64,000 nt of DNA from NCBI GenBank assembly GCA_965237405.1, contig OZ250139.1:4092001-4156000 (forward strand), in the 5' to 3' direction. The DNA comes from CAUZIB01 sp963663925. GTDB taxonomy: Bacteria > Acidobacteriota > Vicinamibacteria > Vicinamibacterales > UBA8438. The notes beneath the pieces were generated by a model, which ran no database searches, had not been told where the DNA came from, and saw only the letters and a program-made list of their open reading frames with translations. The first letter of the stretch is position 1. Every line of letters begins with the position of its first letter. The translations under genes were made by a program, and so were the position numbers. This document shows positions 1-7,661 of the stretch, piece by piece.

Positions 1-65
1 CCGCTTTTTTGATCCAATAGCCATGTCGTTCCTGGATGCCCAGGGACGCTCCAAAGGAGTCAGAC

Positions 66-314
66 ATGGCAAATTATCCAACCCTTATCCGCCGTCCGTG
101 GGATACAGGTTTCACCTCGTTCAAACGCGCTACGACCTATGCGCGCATCCAAGACGGCACTTACCCTCCACCCGTGAAAATAGGTCGGATGTCCGTCTGG
201 ATCGACCGAGAGATGGCCGCCGTAAACGAGGCCATTATCGCGGGGCGGTCCGATGACGAGATCTGCCAGCTCGTCGCAGATCTGGTCGCCAAGCGCACGG
301 CGGGGCCGGAATGA
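66..314 (+). CDS. AlpA-like phage transcriptional regulator
   Basis: Small DNA-binding protein of 82 residues, similar in pattern to the AlpA/excisionase-type MerR-like winged-helix regulators of prophages and satellites. The core reads TTYARIQDGTYPPPVKIG, where family members have a recognition helix followed by the (F/Y)PxPVKLG wing, then a Trp (W39) and a helix. The ATG at 66 is chosen over upstream starts because a clear AAGGAG ribosome site lies at 54-59, seven bases before it. It overlaps the next small ORF by ATGA and heads a short plus-strand run with the DUF3631 gene, so it probably controls element genes. It lies at the window edge and any integrase to the left is not visible. Motif-based call, no alignment done. 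Confidence 0.72.
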   Translation: MANYPTLIRRPWDTGFTSFKRATTYARIQDGTYPPPVKIGRMSVWIDREMAAVNEAIIAGRSDDEICQLVADLVAKRTAGPE

Positions 315-538
315 GTAAAGGTCTTGCGCTTCAAGAGAGTGCGATGCACTCGCCCCTCGAACCGCCACCACCACCCGAGACGCCCTCATCGACTGACGAA
401 GTGATCGAGCTGCTGGTCGCGGAGTCCCAGGTCTACCGCGAGATGACGCAGGTGCTCCTCGGGCAGTTATTCGAGAGCAACAGGCGCGAGCGGCATCGCA
501 GAGGGGGCCGACATGACGTTGACCGCTCATCTCGCTAA
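311..538 (+). CDS. small hypothetical protein of the phage-like element
   Basis: Predicted 75-residue protein, not recognised. Its ATG overlaps the stop of the AlpA-like gene (ATGA), and its end overlaps the start of the DUF3631 gene by 26 bases, so it fits a translationally coupled run. The sequence has a proline-rich stretch (PPPPPETP) near residue 18, a short helical acidic segment (DEVIELLVAESQVYREMTQ) and a basic C-terminus. In many satellites a short ORF sits between the regulator and the primase-like ATPase; that positional match is the main reason for keeping it. No function is proposed. Confidence 0.45.
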   Translation: MSKGLALQESAMHSPLEPPPPPETPSSTDEVIELLVAESQVYREMTQVLLGQLFESNRRERHRRGGRHDVDRSSR

Positions 539-1820
539 CCAGGCGCAGCTTGCGCGACTCCTCGATCGGACGGAGGCATTTATCCGAAAGTATGTGGTCC
601 TGGGTCGTCACGAATCGACGGCGCTCACAGGGTGGGTGGCGCACACCTGGTGCCTGTCGGCTGCCTATGTGACCCCGTACATCTTTGTGACAAGTGCGAC
701 ACCGGCAAGCGGGAAGACCAGGCTGCTTGAAGTCCTCCAGCTCATCGTCGCCAAGCCGCTGATGGCCGGCTCGATATCAGCCGCCGCGTTAATGCGAACA
801 TGCGATGCCGAGGAACCGACCCTCTTGCTCGATGAATCGGATGCGAGCTTCAAGGGCGACCGAGAGTACGCGGAGGCTTTGCGCGGGCTCTTGAACACGG
901 GGTATACGCAATCCGGCCACGCCACCCGTCTCGTCCCCCAGGGTTCTAAGTGGGTCGCGAAACATTTCAAAACGTGGAGTCCGAAATGCCTCGCGGGAAT
1001 TGACGACCATTTGCCGGACACCGTACGCACCCGCTCGATCGTCATCCGCCTCAAAAGAAAGAAGGCTGATGAACCCGTTACGCGGTTCTTTTTACGGGAT
1101 GCCACTGCGGAGACCGCCGAGCTGCGTGCAGCTTGGCCAGAATGGGCGACGCACAATGTCGACGCCCTCGACCTCGACCGACCGACAGCGGCGGCGGGTT
1201 TGACCGATCGGGCTGAGGAGTTGTGGATGTCGATCCTCGCAATTTTCGACCGAGCGGGGAGCGTATGGGCGACACGGGGGCGGGACGCCGCGACCGCACT
1301 GTCAGGCAGCGCCAACGTGCCAGATGACGACATCAACATCGAGTTGTTGCGCGACATCCGAACCGAGTGGCCGAGCGATGAATCGTTCATCAGTACACAG
1401 AAGCTACTCTCCAGGCTCCACGCCCTCGAAGAGCGTCCCTGGGCGACCTGGAGTCGCGGGCAGCCGATGACCGCTCGTGCGTTGGCAGGACGCCTAAAGG
1501 AGTTTGGTATCTTCCCGCGATCGGACGGGCACATGCGCGGATACGACAGAGATCACTTTTCCGATGCCTGGAGTCGCTATAAGGTCGGCCCTCCCCCCCA
1601 CGAAGCGTCAAACCGTCAAGCACCTAATGAAGTCGGGGCGGGGGTCATTGACGCTTTGACGGTTCATGCGGGGGGTGGGGGAGTAGTCCAGCCGCGAGAA
1701 AAAAAAGAATGGACGAGGGCCGAAATCGAAGCGGGCCGTCAAAAACTCTTGAGGGCAGCTCAAAAGAGAAACGCGATTGCGACATTGGCCGGTCAGCTAA
1801 TGGATGAAGATGAAACGTAA
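513..1820 (+). CDS. DUF3631-domain P-loop ATPase (primase/helicase-like)
   Basis: Protein of 435 residues with a Walker A loop ATPASGKT (about 62-69) and a Walker B TLLLDESD (about 103-110), followed by the conserved HLPDTVRTRSIVIRLKRK segment (about 167-184). These are the hallmarks of DUF3631 proteins, found in phages, plasmids and integrative elements and often attached to or replacing replicative primase/helicase functions. The N-terminus has the short helix expected before the P-loop; no primase (TOPRIM) or VirE domain is present, so this is the ATPase part only. A ribosome site (AGAGGGGG) precedes the ATG at 513. The C-terminal 90 residues are low-complexity and Gly/Lys-rich. It overlaps the broken Dam gene downstream by 17 bases. 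Likely role: replication of the element; inferred from family. Confidence 0.75.
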   Translation: MTLTAHLANQAQLARLLDRTEAFIRKYVVLGRHESTALTGWVAHTWCLSAAYVTPYIFVTSATPASGKTRLLEVLQLIVAKPLMAGSISAAALMRTCDAEEPTLLLDESDASFKGDREYAEALRGLLNTGYTQSGHATRLVPQGSKWVAKHFKTWSPKCLAGIDDHLPDTVRTRSIVIRLKRKKADEPVTRFFLRDATAETAELRAAWPEWATHNVDALDLDRPTAAAGLTDRAEELWMSILAIFDRAGSVWATRGRDAATALSGSANVPDDDINIELLRDIRTEWPSDESFISTQKLLSRLHALEERPWATWSRGQPMTARALAGRLKEFGIFPRSDGHMRGYDRDHFSDAWSRYKVGPPPHEASNRQAPNEVGAGVIDALTVHAGGGGVVQPREKKEWTRAEIEAGRQKLLRAAQKRNAIATLAGQLMDEDET

Positions 1821-2088
1821 AGATGACGATGCACTCGTGCAGTCGTGGCACACACGCGCTCGACGTGGATGGCTCAACCCGCCGTACTCGCGAACGTTTT
1901 TAAAGGCATTTATCCGAAAAGCCGCAGCCGAGCGCCTTCATGGATTCACGACCGTGATGCTGGTTCCGGCACGCACTGACACGAGAGCCTTCCATGACCA
2001 CATCTATGATCACACGCAGTGGTCAGCTCGACCAGAGAGACCCACTCAAACGAAACCTCTCAGAACCGGAATCTCAGGCCCACTGTAG
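1804..2088 (+). pseudogene. phage Dam-type adenine methyltransferase, truncated at both ends
   Basis: The reading frame encodes 94 residues of which about 22-68 match the phage DNA N-6-adenine methyltransferase pattern: GWLNPPYS (catalytic NPPY), then KAAAERLHGFTTVMLVPART and DTRAFHDHIYD. Intact members are roughly 150-180 residues with an N-terminal TPPxLF...D region and a C-terminal FLxGRLKF block; both are missing here. After about base 2010 the frame runs into unrelated sequence and its stop lies inside the 3' end of the convergent TonB receptor gene. The right end of this phage-like segment therefore appears to have been cut off at the host gene. Probably inactive because the S-adenosylmethionine-binding part is absent. 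Confidence 0.65.
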
Positions 2089-4549
2089 CGACCTGTGTTT
2101 CCAGAAAGTTCTGGTAGAGCGCTGTAAAGCCCTGACCGTCAATTTCTCGTTCGACGGCGAAATCGTTAAAGATGTCAGTGAAGGTGAACAAAAGCTCGGC
2201 GCGCTCGTCCATTATCGGCCACGTGACAGCGAGGTCGACCGAAGAACGAGCCTTCTCTCTACCCTGGGGCACGTTGCGCTCAGCGTAGTAGACGTAACTC
2301 AACTGGAGCTCGATCGCACTGGGCAGTTGAAGCTGGTTGTTGAGCGTCACGTCCCACGTGTCGTCCGACGAGGCGGCCAGGGCGAACGGTCGCGGCGTCG
2401 GGAACAACAAGAGCGTGTCGAACGCGTCGATATCGTTCTGGTACCAGTTCACACCGCCGGACACGCGCCAGGGGTCACCGATCTCGTGTTCCAGAAGAAC
2501 CTCCACCCCGGTCTGTGCGGAGTTGCCAGCGTTCTCGAAGATCCGATTAACGATGTCGTAGTTCGGGTTCGAGTCGTCGATGGCGAAGACGCGGAAGAAC
2601 GAGTCTTTGATGTCCCTGTAGTAGAGGGCCGTACTGATCGATCCGTCTTGCCAGGAGCGGCCAAAGCCTAGCTCGAACGCGTTGGTGAACTGTGGCCTGA
2701 GAAACGGGTTGCCGACTTTGAGCAGCTCCGGATCGTCGTATTTCGGAAAGATACGTAGCTCGGGCTCACCCGGCCGATCGACTCGCCGGTTGTAGGCGGC
2801 GACTACCCGGTTTGCGGGATTCAGTCGATACGTGAGCTTGACGTTGGGAAAGACTTCGAAGTAGTCGTACGCGTCGCTGCCGTCGTAGTAAATGTTCTCG
2901 TCTGGAATGGTGTATGAAACATCGGTTTGCTCGATGCGTACTCCGGCCTCCAATTGGTACTTGCCCGTCTCGCGGACAACGTTGCCGTAGAGGGCAAAGA
3001 TGTTTTCGTCCCAGTCGGAAAAATCGCCGAGCCCCTCGTAAATCACGCTTTGCGTGCCGCGATCCACCGTGTAGGTGATCGGTATCCAGCGCCGCTGAAT
3101 CCTGGTGCCGAGCTCCAGCCGACCGGTACGCAGAGGACGCGTGTAGTCGATATTCAGCGGCAGCGTGTTTTCCTGTGCATCCAGGCGGGTCATGTCCGTT
3201 CCTTCGCGGATCCTCGAGACCTCGTTGAGAAAATATGACTCGTCTTCCCAGCCACGGGTGTACTGGGTATTGACATTGAGCTCGTGCCCTGGCGTGCTGA
3301 ACCGATGCTTCAGATTGAAGTTGACATTGGCGAAGCCCGTATCCTCACTCTCCCGCCAGAACCAGAAGCGTTCACGTTCGCCGGTTGCCGCCAGGATGAA
3401 GGGGACCTGCGCTCGGTCGGTATGCGTTTCGAAGTCGTAGACTCCCGAAATCGAGACGGTGTTGGTGTCGTCGACTGTCCAGTCGGAGCCGAGTCTGACG
3501 GTGTAGTGCGTCTGCTCGCGGTTCTCGGGCACCTGTGATTCGATGACGCGGCCGTCGTCATAGAAACGGGTCGTGAACTCGTTGTTAGGAAGATCATCCT
3601 GAACGAGGAGCTCTCCCTGGATAAAGCTCCGCACGTTTTCGGTGTTGTAGTTGAGGTTCAAGCTGGGGATGAGCTTCTGATTGTTGGCGAAGCTGCCGAG
3701 CTCGGTCGGCAGATCGTCACGCTGTTTGGAGAATCGGCCGCTGCCGATGGCCAAGCCGACGTCTCCCGAGAGGCCCAGTTCCCGTTCCTGCTTATAGATA
3801 ATGTTGATGATCCCAGCCATGCCTGCGGCGTCAAAGCGTGCCGAGGGGTTGTGGATGATCTCGATCGCCTCGACGTTCGCGGCGGAAACGCTGTCGAGTC
3901 CCCGCTGCGTGCCAAAGCCGGTCAGGCTCGACTGCCTGCCATCGATGAGGATGGCGACCTGGTCACTGCCCCGAAGCGAGACCTTGCCCTCTTGATCGAC
4001 CGTCACGCCAGGAAGGTTCTTCATCGCATCGAGCAGCGATCCGGTCGACTGGGTCGGTCCGTCGTCGAGCTGAAATACCTGAGTGTCGAGCCCGGCTGCC
4101 CGGATCGCCTCTGCGGTCACCGTGATCTCCTCAGAGAAGTCATCAAGGCGGACCAGGCGGACATCACCGAGGTCGAACGACTGGTTCAGCTCACCGACAA
4201 GAAGATCGGTCTCTGCGGGGTAGAAACCGGGAAACGAGAGCGAGACTCTGTACTCTCCTGTTGGTAGATCCTGCACGAGGAAGCGCCCGTCTTCGCCGGT
4301 GAGCGTGCCGGTCAGCCGTTCCCCAGAATCGGCGTTCTCGACTAGCACCGACACGAAACCGATCGGAGAGCCATCTGTGACATCCAGTATCCGACCGGAG
4401 AGGGTGGCCGTTTCTTCCTGGGCCAAGGAGGCCACCGGCGCGAGCAAGAGGATGAGAAGGACCCACGCCGACGCTGTCGCAGGACTTCTGGGCGGTCGGG
4501 GTGGCCTTTTGGCGGAGCGGGTGGTGCACCAGAAGAATGAAGGCGACAT
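2060..4549 (-). CDS. TonB-dependent outer-membrane receptor with carboxypeptidase-regulatory domain
   Basis: Outer-membrane beta-barrel protein of 829 residues. A basic N-terminus and hydrophobic stretch (VLLILLLAPVASLAQ, ending near 44) give a signal peptide. Next come a CarboxypepD_reg-like beta-sandwich (about 47-130, SGRILDVTDGSPIGFVSV), a plug domain (about 135-260, with LLDAMKNLPGVTVDQEGKVS and VAILIDGR), and a large barrel ending in the aromatic residue typical of outer-membrane proteins (GLRFRF). The plug and barrel resemble the OMP_b-brl family rather than classical siderophore receptors, so the substrate cannot be assigned; oligosaccharide or peptide uptake is possible. It is transcribed towards the phage-like genes; no ExbB/ExbD/TonB is nearby. 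No promoter was identified. Confidence 0.85.
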   Translation of the reverse strand: MSPSFFWCTTRSAKRPPRPPRSPATASAWVLLILLLAPVASLAQEETATLSGRILDVTDGSPIGFVSVLVENADSGERLTGTLTGEDGRFLVQDLPTGEYRVSLSFPGFYPAETDLLVGELNQSFDLGDVRLVRLDDFSEEITVTAEAIRAAGLDTQVFQLDDGPTQSTGSLLDAMKNLPGVTVDQEGKVSLRGSDQVAILIDGRQSSLTGFGTQRGLDSVSAANVEAIEIIHNPSARFDAAGMAGIINIIYKQERELGLSGDVGLAIGSGRFSKQRDDLPTELGSFANNQKLIPSLNLNYNTENVRSFIQGELLVQDDLPNNEFTTRFYDDGRVIESQVPENREQTHYTVRLGSDWTVDDTNTVSISGVYDFETHTDRAQVPFILAATGERERFWFWRESEDTGFANVNFNLKHRFSTPGHELNVNTQYTRGWEDESYFLNEVSRIREGTDMTRLDAQENTLPLNIDYTRPLRTGRLELGTRIQRRWIPITYTVDRGTQSVIYEGLGDFSDWDENIFALYGNVVRETGKYQLEAGVRIEQTDVSYTIPDENIYYDGSDAYDYFEVFPNVKLTYRLNPANRVVAAYNRRVDRPGEPELRIFPKYDDPELLKVGNPFLRPQFTNAFELGFGRSWQDGSISTALYYRDIKDSFFRVFAIDDSNPNYDIVNRIFENAGNSAQTGVEVLLEHEIGDPWRVSGGVNWYQNDIDAFDTLLLFPTPRPFALAASSDDTWDVTLNNQLQLPSAIELQLSYVYYAERNVPQGREKARSSVDLAVTWPIMDERAELLFTFTDIFNDFAVEREIDGQGFTALYQNFLETQVATVGLRFRF

Positions 4550-4649
4550 TGCGAAGCACTCCCACCATAAATTCTACGCGGACGCTCACTGACTTGGATG
4601 CGCTGACTGTCCCCAAATTGTCCCCATCAGGACCTCACTCCTGGTACAT

Positions 4650-4716
4650 GTGTCCGGAACTCACCGGACAGACACCGGACAGACATCCCCCCCCCTTTAG
4701 GGGGGGTGTCCGGTCG
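4650..4716. repeat. CCGGACA/TGTCCGG repeat cluster with C/G hairpin
   Basis: Contains TGTCCGG-AACTCA-CCGGACA (4651-4670), then further ACCGGACA copies and a hairpin made of a C9 run (4687-4695) and a G7 run (4700-4706) flanked by GACA and TGTC, closing with TGTCCGGT. It is followed by TGTCCCTCCCTCATT. The same arrangement, in the same order and with the same tail, recurs at 14479-14573, so this is a dispersed element of about 90-100 bases. It may be a protein-binding iteron set or a small palindromic mobile unit; the sequence alone does not decide. Confidence 0.6.
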
Positions 4717-4843
4717 AAGTGTCCCTCCCTCATTGCCTTATCGGCTACGCACACGCGCTCAAGGTCGAGGCGCTCGCTGGACTCGGTGAGTTGCTCAAGC
4801 AGACACCGAAACAGGGTGGAGGCAGGTATAAGAAGGGTGGAGG

Positions 4844-4874
4844 AAGTTGGGGTTCCTTCCGAGAACCCCAACTT
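4844..4874. repeat. hairpin 1 (12-bp arms, 7-nt loop)
   Basis: AAGTTGGGGTTC at 4844-4855 pairs perfectly with GAACCCCAACTT at 4863-4874 across the 7-base loop CTTCCGA. It lies in the variable linker just before the first TLAEMGI segment. There is no T-tract after it, so it does not look like a terminator. Confidence 0.8.
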
Positions 4875-4910
4875 AACGCCCCACCTACGCTCGCCGAAAT
4901 GGGCATCGAA

Positions 4911-4941
4911 GTTAGGTGGGTCGCGACAGGACCCACCTAAC
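4911..4941. repeat. hairpin 2 (12-bp arms, 7-nt loop)
   Basis: GTTAGGTGGGTC at 4911-4922 pairs perfectly with GACCCACCTAAC at 4930-4941; loop GCGACAG, 7 bases. It directly follows the first GGGCATCGAA and directly precedes ATGCCGCCTACGCT. Confidence 0.8.
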
Positions 4942-4984
4942 ATGCCGCCTACGCTTGACGAGAGGGCAATTGAAAGGGCGTAGA

Positions 4985-5021
4985 ATTAAAAGGCGGTACC
5001 CATGTAGTACCGGCTTTTAAT
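4985..5021. repeat. hairpin 3 (15-bp arms, one mismatch, 7-nt loop)
   Basis: ATTAAAAGGCGGTAC at 4985-4999 pairs with GTACCGGCTTTTAAT at 5007-5021 with a single mismatch; loop CCATGTA, 7 bases. It sits between the two tandem copies of the decayed gene. Confidence 0.75.
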
Positions 5022-5086
5022 CGGTGAGTTGCTCAAGCAGACGCCGAAGGCGACGGGCGGTCAATCATACCAACGAGGACAGAAGT

Positions 5087-5113
5087 CTACCGGTACTGTC
5101 TTGGTACCAGTAG
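5087..5113. repeat. hairpin 4 (10-bp arms, one mismatch, 7-nt loop)
   Basis: CTACCGGTAC at 5087-5096 pairs with GTACCAGTAG at 5104-5113 with one C/A mismatch; loop TGTCTTG, 7 bases. It occupies the linker before the second TLADMGI segment, the same place as hairpin 1 in the first copy. Confidence 0.7.
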
Positions 5114-5139
5114 AAACGCTCGCCGATATGGGCATCGAA

Positions 5140-5170
5140 GTTAGGTGGTTCCAGAGTGGTACCACCTAAC
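5140..5170. repeat. hairpin 5 (12-bp arms, one mismatch, 7-nt loop)
   Basis: GTTAGGTGGTTC at 5140-5151 pairs with GTACCACCTAAC at 5159-5170 with one mismatch; loop CAGAGTG, 7 bases. It is at the position equivalent to hairpin 2, and the outer arm resembles that of hairpin 2, but the inner bases differ in both arms together. Confidence 0.7.
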
Positions 5171-5233
5171 ATGCCGCCTACGCTCGCTGAGATGGGCATC
5201 GACAAGAAGACGTCGTCGCTCGCGCAGCGGTCG

Positions 5234-5292
5234 GAGGTGTCTCGATATTATCGGAGGTGTCTCGATATTAGCGGTCGGAGGTGTCTCGATGT
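5234..5292. repeat. three copies of a ~19-bp direct repeat
   Basis: TCGGAGGTGTCTCGATATTA occurs twice in direct succession and a third time (ending GATGTTA) after a GCGG spacer. The copies lie just after the last TLAEMGI remnant. Too few and too tightly packed to be a CRISPR array; it looks like a local slippage duplication. Confidence 0.6.
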
Positions 5293-5370
5293 TACAGGGT
5301 GGGTCAGCGTAGACGATGCGATATGGGTAACGCGGATTAGCGGATTAACAGTACTTCCACCACAGGAGGT

Positions 5371-5505
5371 CTACCACGGCCGCTTCACCGTGATCGCCGC
5401 CGCGACCTGAATACGTTCGGTGGCTCGCCCGACACTCCGGTTCACCAAACTATTCGCGGCACCGAGGCGAACCGCTTCGCTGGTGGCGTTGGTGCGGTAC
5501 TGCCG
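5371..5505 (-). pseudogene. 3' remnant of an HGG-type terminase-like gene
   Basis: Read on the minus strand, this stretch encodes NATSEAVRLGAANSLVNRSV followed by GRATERIQVAAAITVKRPW and a TAG stop. This is nearly identical to the C-terminal ends of the two complete HGG proteins at 8811-9158 and 15842-16210. The zinc-binding N-terminal half is missing; upstream of about 5505 the similarity stops. It is thus a third, truncated copy of the same element gene. Confidence 0.75.
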
Positions 5506-5689
5506 AAACGCGGTGGTGACATGAGTGGGCTTGGCCGAGGGTTACCAGTGCGCTGTCCGTCGAGCCCCGCCACGCGCTGACCACCACACGACCGAGCACT
5601 ACTGGAGCGGTGGGAAAGCCACCTGGTGGCCCTGAGCGAGTTCTGTGAGCAGGTGGTGGCGACATGACGACCGTTTATTAGCCGAGATA

Positions 5690-5895
5690 AGATTAAGACT
5701 TCGTCAGCGAAACAGTCGTGGCCGCAGTCAAAGCCGTCGCCCATCCGATGTGATATTGCGCCGCATTCGTACGGTTGGGATGCCGAGACCGACACAACCG
5801 ATTCTGCGATTAAGCGATGGGCAGACGTTTACGTGTTTTGCGAAGTGCATGGGGATGATCCGCTTGATACAGCCGGGTGGACATTTTAAGTGGTG
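5690..5895 (+). pseudogene. fragment of an unassigned phage-like protein
   Basis: One frame gives a coherent protein-like stretch CDIAPHSYGWDAETDTTDSA followed by IKRWADVYVFCEVHGDDPLD and TAGWTF, then a stop (TAA) and V-V-S in the same frame. The IKRWADVYVF...DPLDxxxWxFxVV pattern resembles a protein family often found beside phage genes; I cannot name it with certainty. No start codon fits and the upstream frame is poor, so this is treated as a remnant. Confidence 0.35.
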
Positions 5896-6123
5896 AGTAC
5901 GGCGGTGTTTAACCAACGGTTGCCAAATCAGAAGTCAATTAGCGTGAAGCCCTTAATGAATCTGCATCCAACTGTTTCGATCTGTGCTGAACTAAAGCAG
6001 AATATTGAATCCGTCAACGTGTCTCATCAGCAGTCTTAACAATTGACCACGCCGCCAAAGTCGAGACCGACTGAGACAACGGGAGCTGGGATACGCGAGG
6101 CATTAAGTCCAGTTGGGGCCAGC

Positions 6124-7134
6124 ATGCGAATGCGGGTTGCAATCGGGTTCATCGGCTGGCTCGTGTGGCCGGCCCTTGTTGGCGCGCAAGCGTTTCCCAT
6201 CACCGGCCAGGATGTTCGGGCGTTCGACCTGGTCTACGAGACTGAGGTTCAGGACATCCCGTCGGGCACTTCCCGCGTGGATGTTTGGATACCCATTCCT
6301 CAGGACGACCAGTACCAGGAAATCATCACCCAGCAGGTCGGCACGCCGTATGGCTGGACCATTTACACCGACCACGAGTATGGCAACAAAATCTTGCACC
6401 TCAGCCTCGCCGACGCCGACGTGCGCACGATTCCGATCACATTGCGTTTCCGCATCAGGCGACAAGAACACGTACAGCCGATGCTGGCCGACACCAGTGT
6501 CCCCGTCCTTCCCGGCCAGAGATGGCTCCAGCCGGATCGACTCGTGCCGCTTGACGAACGGATCAGGGGCATCGCGGCCGAGGTGACAGCCGGGGCGAAG
6601 ACTCCTCTGGAGAAGGCGCGAGCGATCTACGACTACGTTGTCGACACCATGGTGTACGACACGAGCGGCACCGGATGGGGAAACGGCGACATCTACTGGG
6701 CATGTGACGTCAAGACCGGCAACTGCACCGACTTCCACGCACTGTTCGTCGGTTTGAACCGAGCCGTGGGCATCCCGGCGACCTTCGAAATCGGGTTTTC
6801 GCTTCCGCCCGACCGCTCCGCCGGCCAGATTGAGGGGTACCACTGCTGGGCCCAGTTCTACTTGGACGGGGTCGGCTGGATGCCGGTCGACACGTCGGAG
6901 GCGAACAAGCATCCCGACAAACGAGAGTATTTCTTTGGCGCCCATGACCCGCATCGGGTTCTGTTCACGCTCGGCCGTGACATCACGCTTCAGCCGCCGC
7001 AGCAAGGCCCGCCCTTGAACTACTTCATCTATCCCTACGTGGAAGTCGACGGAAAGCCGTTCGATCAGATCGCCCACCGCTTTCACTTTCAGGACGTGGT
7101 GACTGCGTCTGAGAGCGAGACGTCCGACGGCTGA
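6124..7134 (+). CDS. secreted transglutaminase-like cysteine protease-fold protein
   Basis: Protein of 336 residues with a signal peptide (VAIGFIGWLVWPALVGAQA, about 5-23), an N-terminal beta-rich region and a transglutaminase-like core. The catalytic triad is visible as Cys201 in GNCTDFHALF, His240 in GYHCWAQFY and Asp256 in MPVDTSEA. The ATG at 6124 places the signal peptide at the N-terminus; an upstream in-frame start at 6043 would add a hydrophilic extension, so it was rejected. Such exported proteins act on peptides or protein cross-links in the envelope; the substrate is unknown. It stands alone between element remnants. A hairpin overlapping its stop codon followed by a T-run looks like an intrinsic terminator. 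Confidence 0.85.
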   Translation: MRMRVAIGFIGWLVWPALVGAQAFPITGQDVRAFDLVYETEVQDIPSGTSRVDVWIPIPQDDQYQEIITQQVGTPYGWTIYTDHEYGNKILHLSLADADVRTIPITLRFRIRRQEHVQPMLADTSVPVLPGQRWLQPDRLVPLDERIRGIAAEVTAGAKTPLEKARAIYDYVVDTMVYDTSGTGWGNGDIYWACDVKTGNCTDFHALFVGLNRAVGIPATFEIGFSLPPDRSAGQIEGYHCWAQFYLDGVGWMPVDTSEANKHPDKREYFFGAHDPHRVLFTLGRDITLQPPQQGPPLNYFIYPYVEVDGKPFDQIAHRFHFQDVVTASESETSDG

Positions 7135-7149
7135 TTCTGAGCCGTTTTT
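7127..7149 (+). terminator. intrinsic terminator of the transglutaminase gene
   Basis: ACGGCT (7127-7132) and AGCCGT (7140-7145) form a 6-bp stem with a 7-base loop, followed directly by a T-run (7145-7149). The stem includes the stop codon. Confidence 0.6.
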
Positions 7150-7210
7150 CACAAGAACTGGCACGACCAGGGGGACTCGCTCCGCGCGACGATTCCGTCA
7201 AGATGCCAAC

Positions 7211-7340
7211 ATGAACTCTTCCGATATCAACGCCGAACAGCTCGCGAGCTGGGTCCGGGACGCGCGGACACGCACGCTGGAGCGCTAAGTGGAACTGGGT
7301 CGCACGTGTCGCCGACTGGAATGATGAGCAGGACAGGCAG
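7211..7340 (+). pseudogene. possible 5' remnant of an EgtB-like (DinB_2) gene
   Basis: ATG at 7211 opens a 25-codon frame ending ASWVRDARTRTLER and a stop at 7286-7288. Shortly after, another frame gives RVADWNDEQ. Together these resemble the start of the DinB-like domain of ergothioneine-synthase-type proteins (WVRDARxRTLELVADLxDEQL). Only this short stretch is recognisable; the rest of the gene is absent. Tentative, based on a short pattern match. Confidence 0.3.
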
Positions 7341-7661
7341 AAGCGTATAGCCCAGTCCGCCGCTGTTAACCCGCTAGTTTTGGCTCGCGATCCAAAAATC
7401 GGTCACCACCCCCCCCCCCCCAAGAAGCTGATGATCGGCGACCCGCTCCCAGAGGCCCAGGATCTGTTACCCACGGCGGAACGGCTTGAGTGGGCGATGG
7501 CGAAAGCAGACGGCCGACATTCCACGGAACTTCCACCGGGTTTCTACGGTTGCGCGGTTGCGCGGAAATCCGATGGACTAAGGGGGGTCGGCGTTGACCA
7601 GAGCTTTTAACGGTCGTGAGATGGTCACGATGCGGGCTGGTCTCGTTGTTTCCCGCGACGT
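7341..7661. other. no recognisable gene; long C homopolymer
   Basis: A 76-codon open frame (7380-7610, plus) crosses this stretch but matches no family I know and is rich in unusual segments. A run of 13 C bases lies at 7409-7421, which makes reading frames here unreliable. Nothing else was seen. Confidence 0.35.

Larger units (their letters stand above)
4783..5240 (+). pseudogene. decayed phage gene with duplicated TLAEMGI segment
   Basis: Translated pieces GELLKQTPKQGGGRYKKGG and APPTLAEMGIE, and again GELLKQTPKATGG, then ETLADMGIE, then PPTLAEMGIDKKTSS, match the layout of a common phage/prophage protein. In that family a helix ending GELLxxMxK is followed by a variable linker and then (P)TLADLGIxKxxSSRWQ. 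Here the N-terminal helix is absent, the two halves are repeated in tandem (4783-4910 and 5024-5139), the TLAEMGI segment occurs three times, and stops and shifts interrupt all frames. Each TLAEMGI copy is preceded by a hairpin (annotated separately). The family assignment is from pattern memory and is moderate. Confidence 0.5.
4612..6123. other. 1.5-kb region without an intact gene: element debris
   Basis: No convincing intact gene lies between the TonB receptor start and the transglutaminase gene. The stretch holds, from left to right: a CCGGACA repeat cluster with a C7/G7 hairpin, a broken phage-type gene in which five hairpins are embedded, a 19-base triplicate repeat, the 3' end of an HGG-type terminase-like gene (minus strand), and a fragment resembling a phage nuclease-like protein. 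From about 5900 to 6120 nothing recognisable was seen apart from the probable promoter area of the transglutaminase gene. Confidence 0.6.

Noticed and set aside
1994..2671. 225-codon plus ORF over the 3' end of the TonB receptor gene
   Set aside because: Antisense shadow of the receptor; no motif.
4783..5240. Diversity-generating retroelement
   Set aside because: Variation is in palindrome arms, not adenine-directed; no reverse transcriptase or template repeat is present.
5234..5292. CRISPR-like direct repeats
   Set aside because: Only three copies with almost no spacers and no cas genes anywhere in the window.
6103..7164. 353-codon ORF on the minus strand opposite the transglutaminase gene
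   Set aside because: It mirrors the high-GC codon pattern of the real gene; its translation has no domain and no signal or ribosome site.
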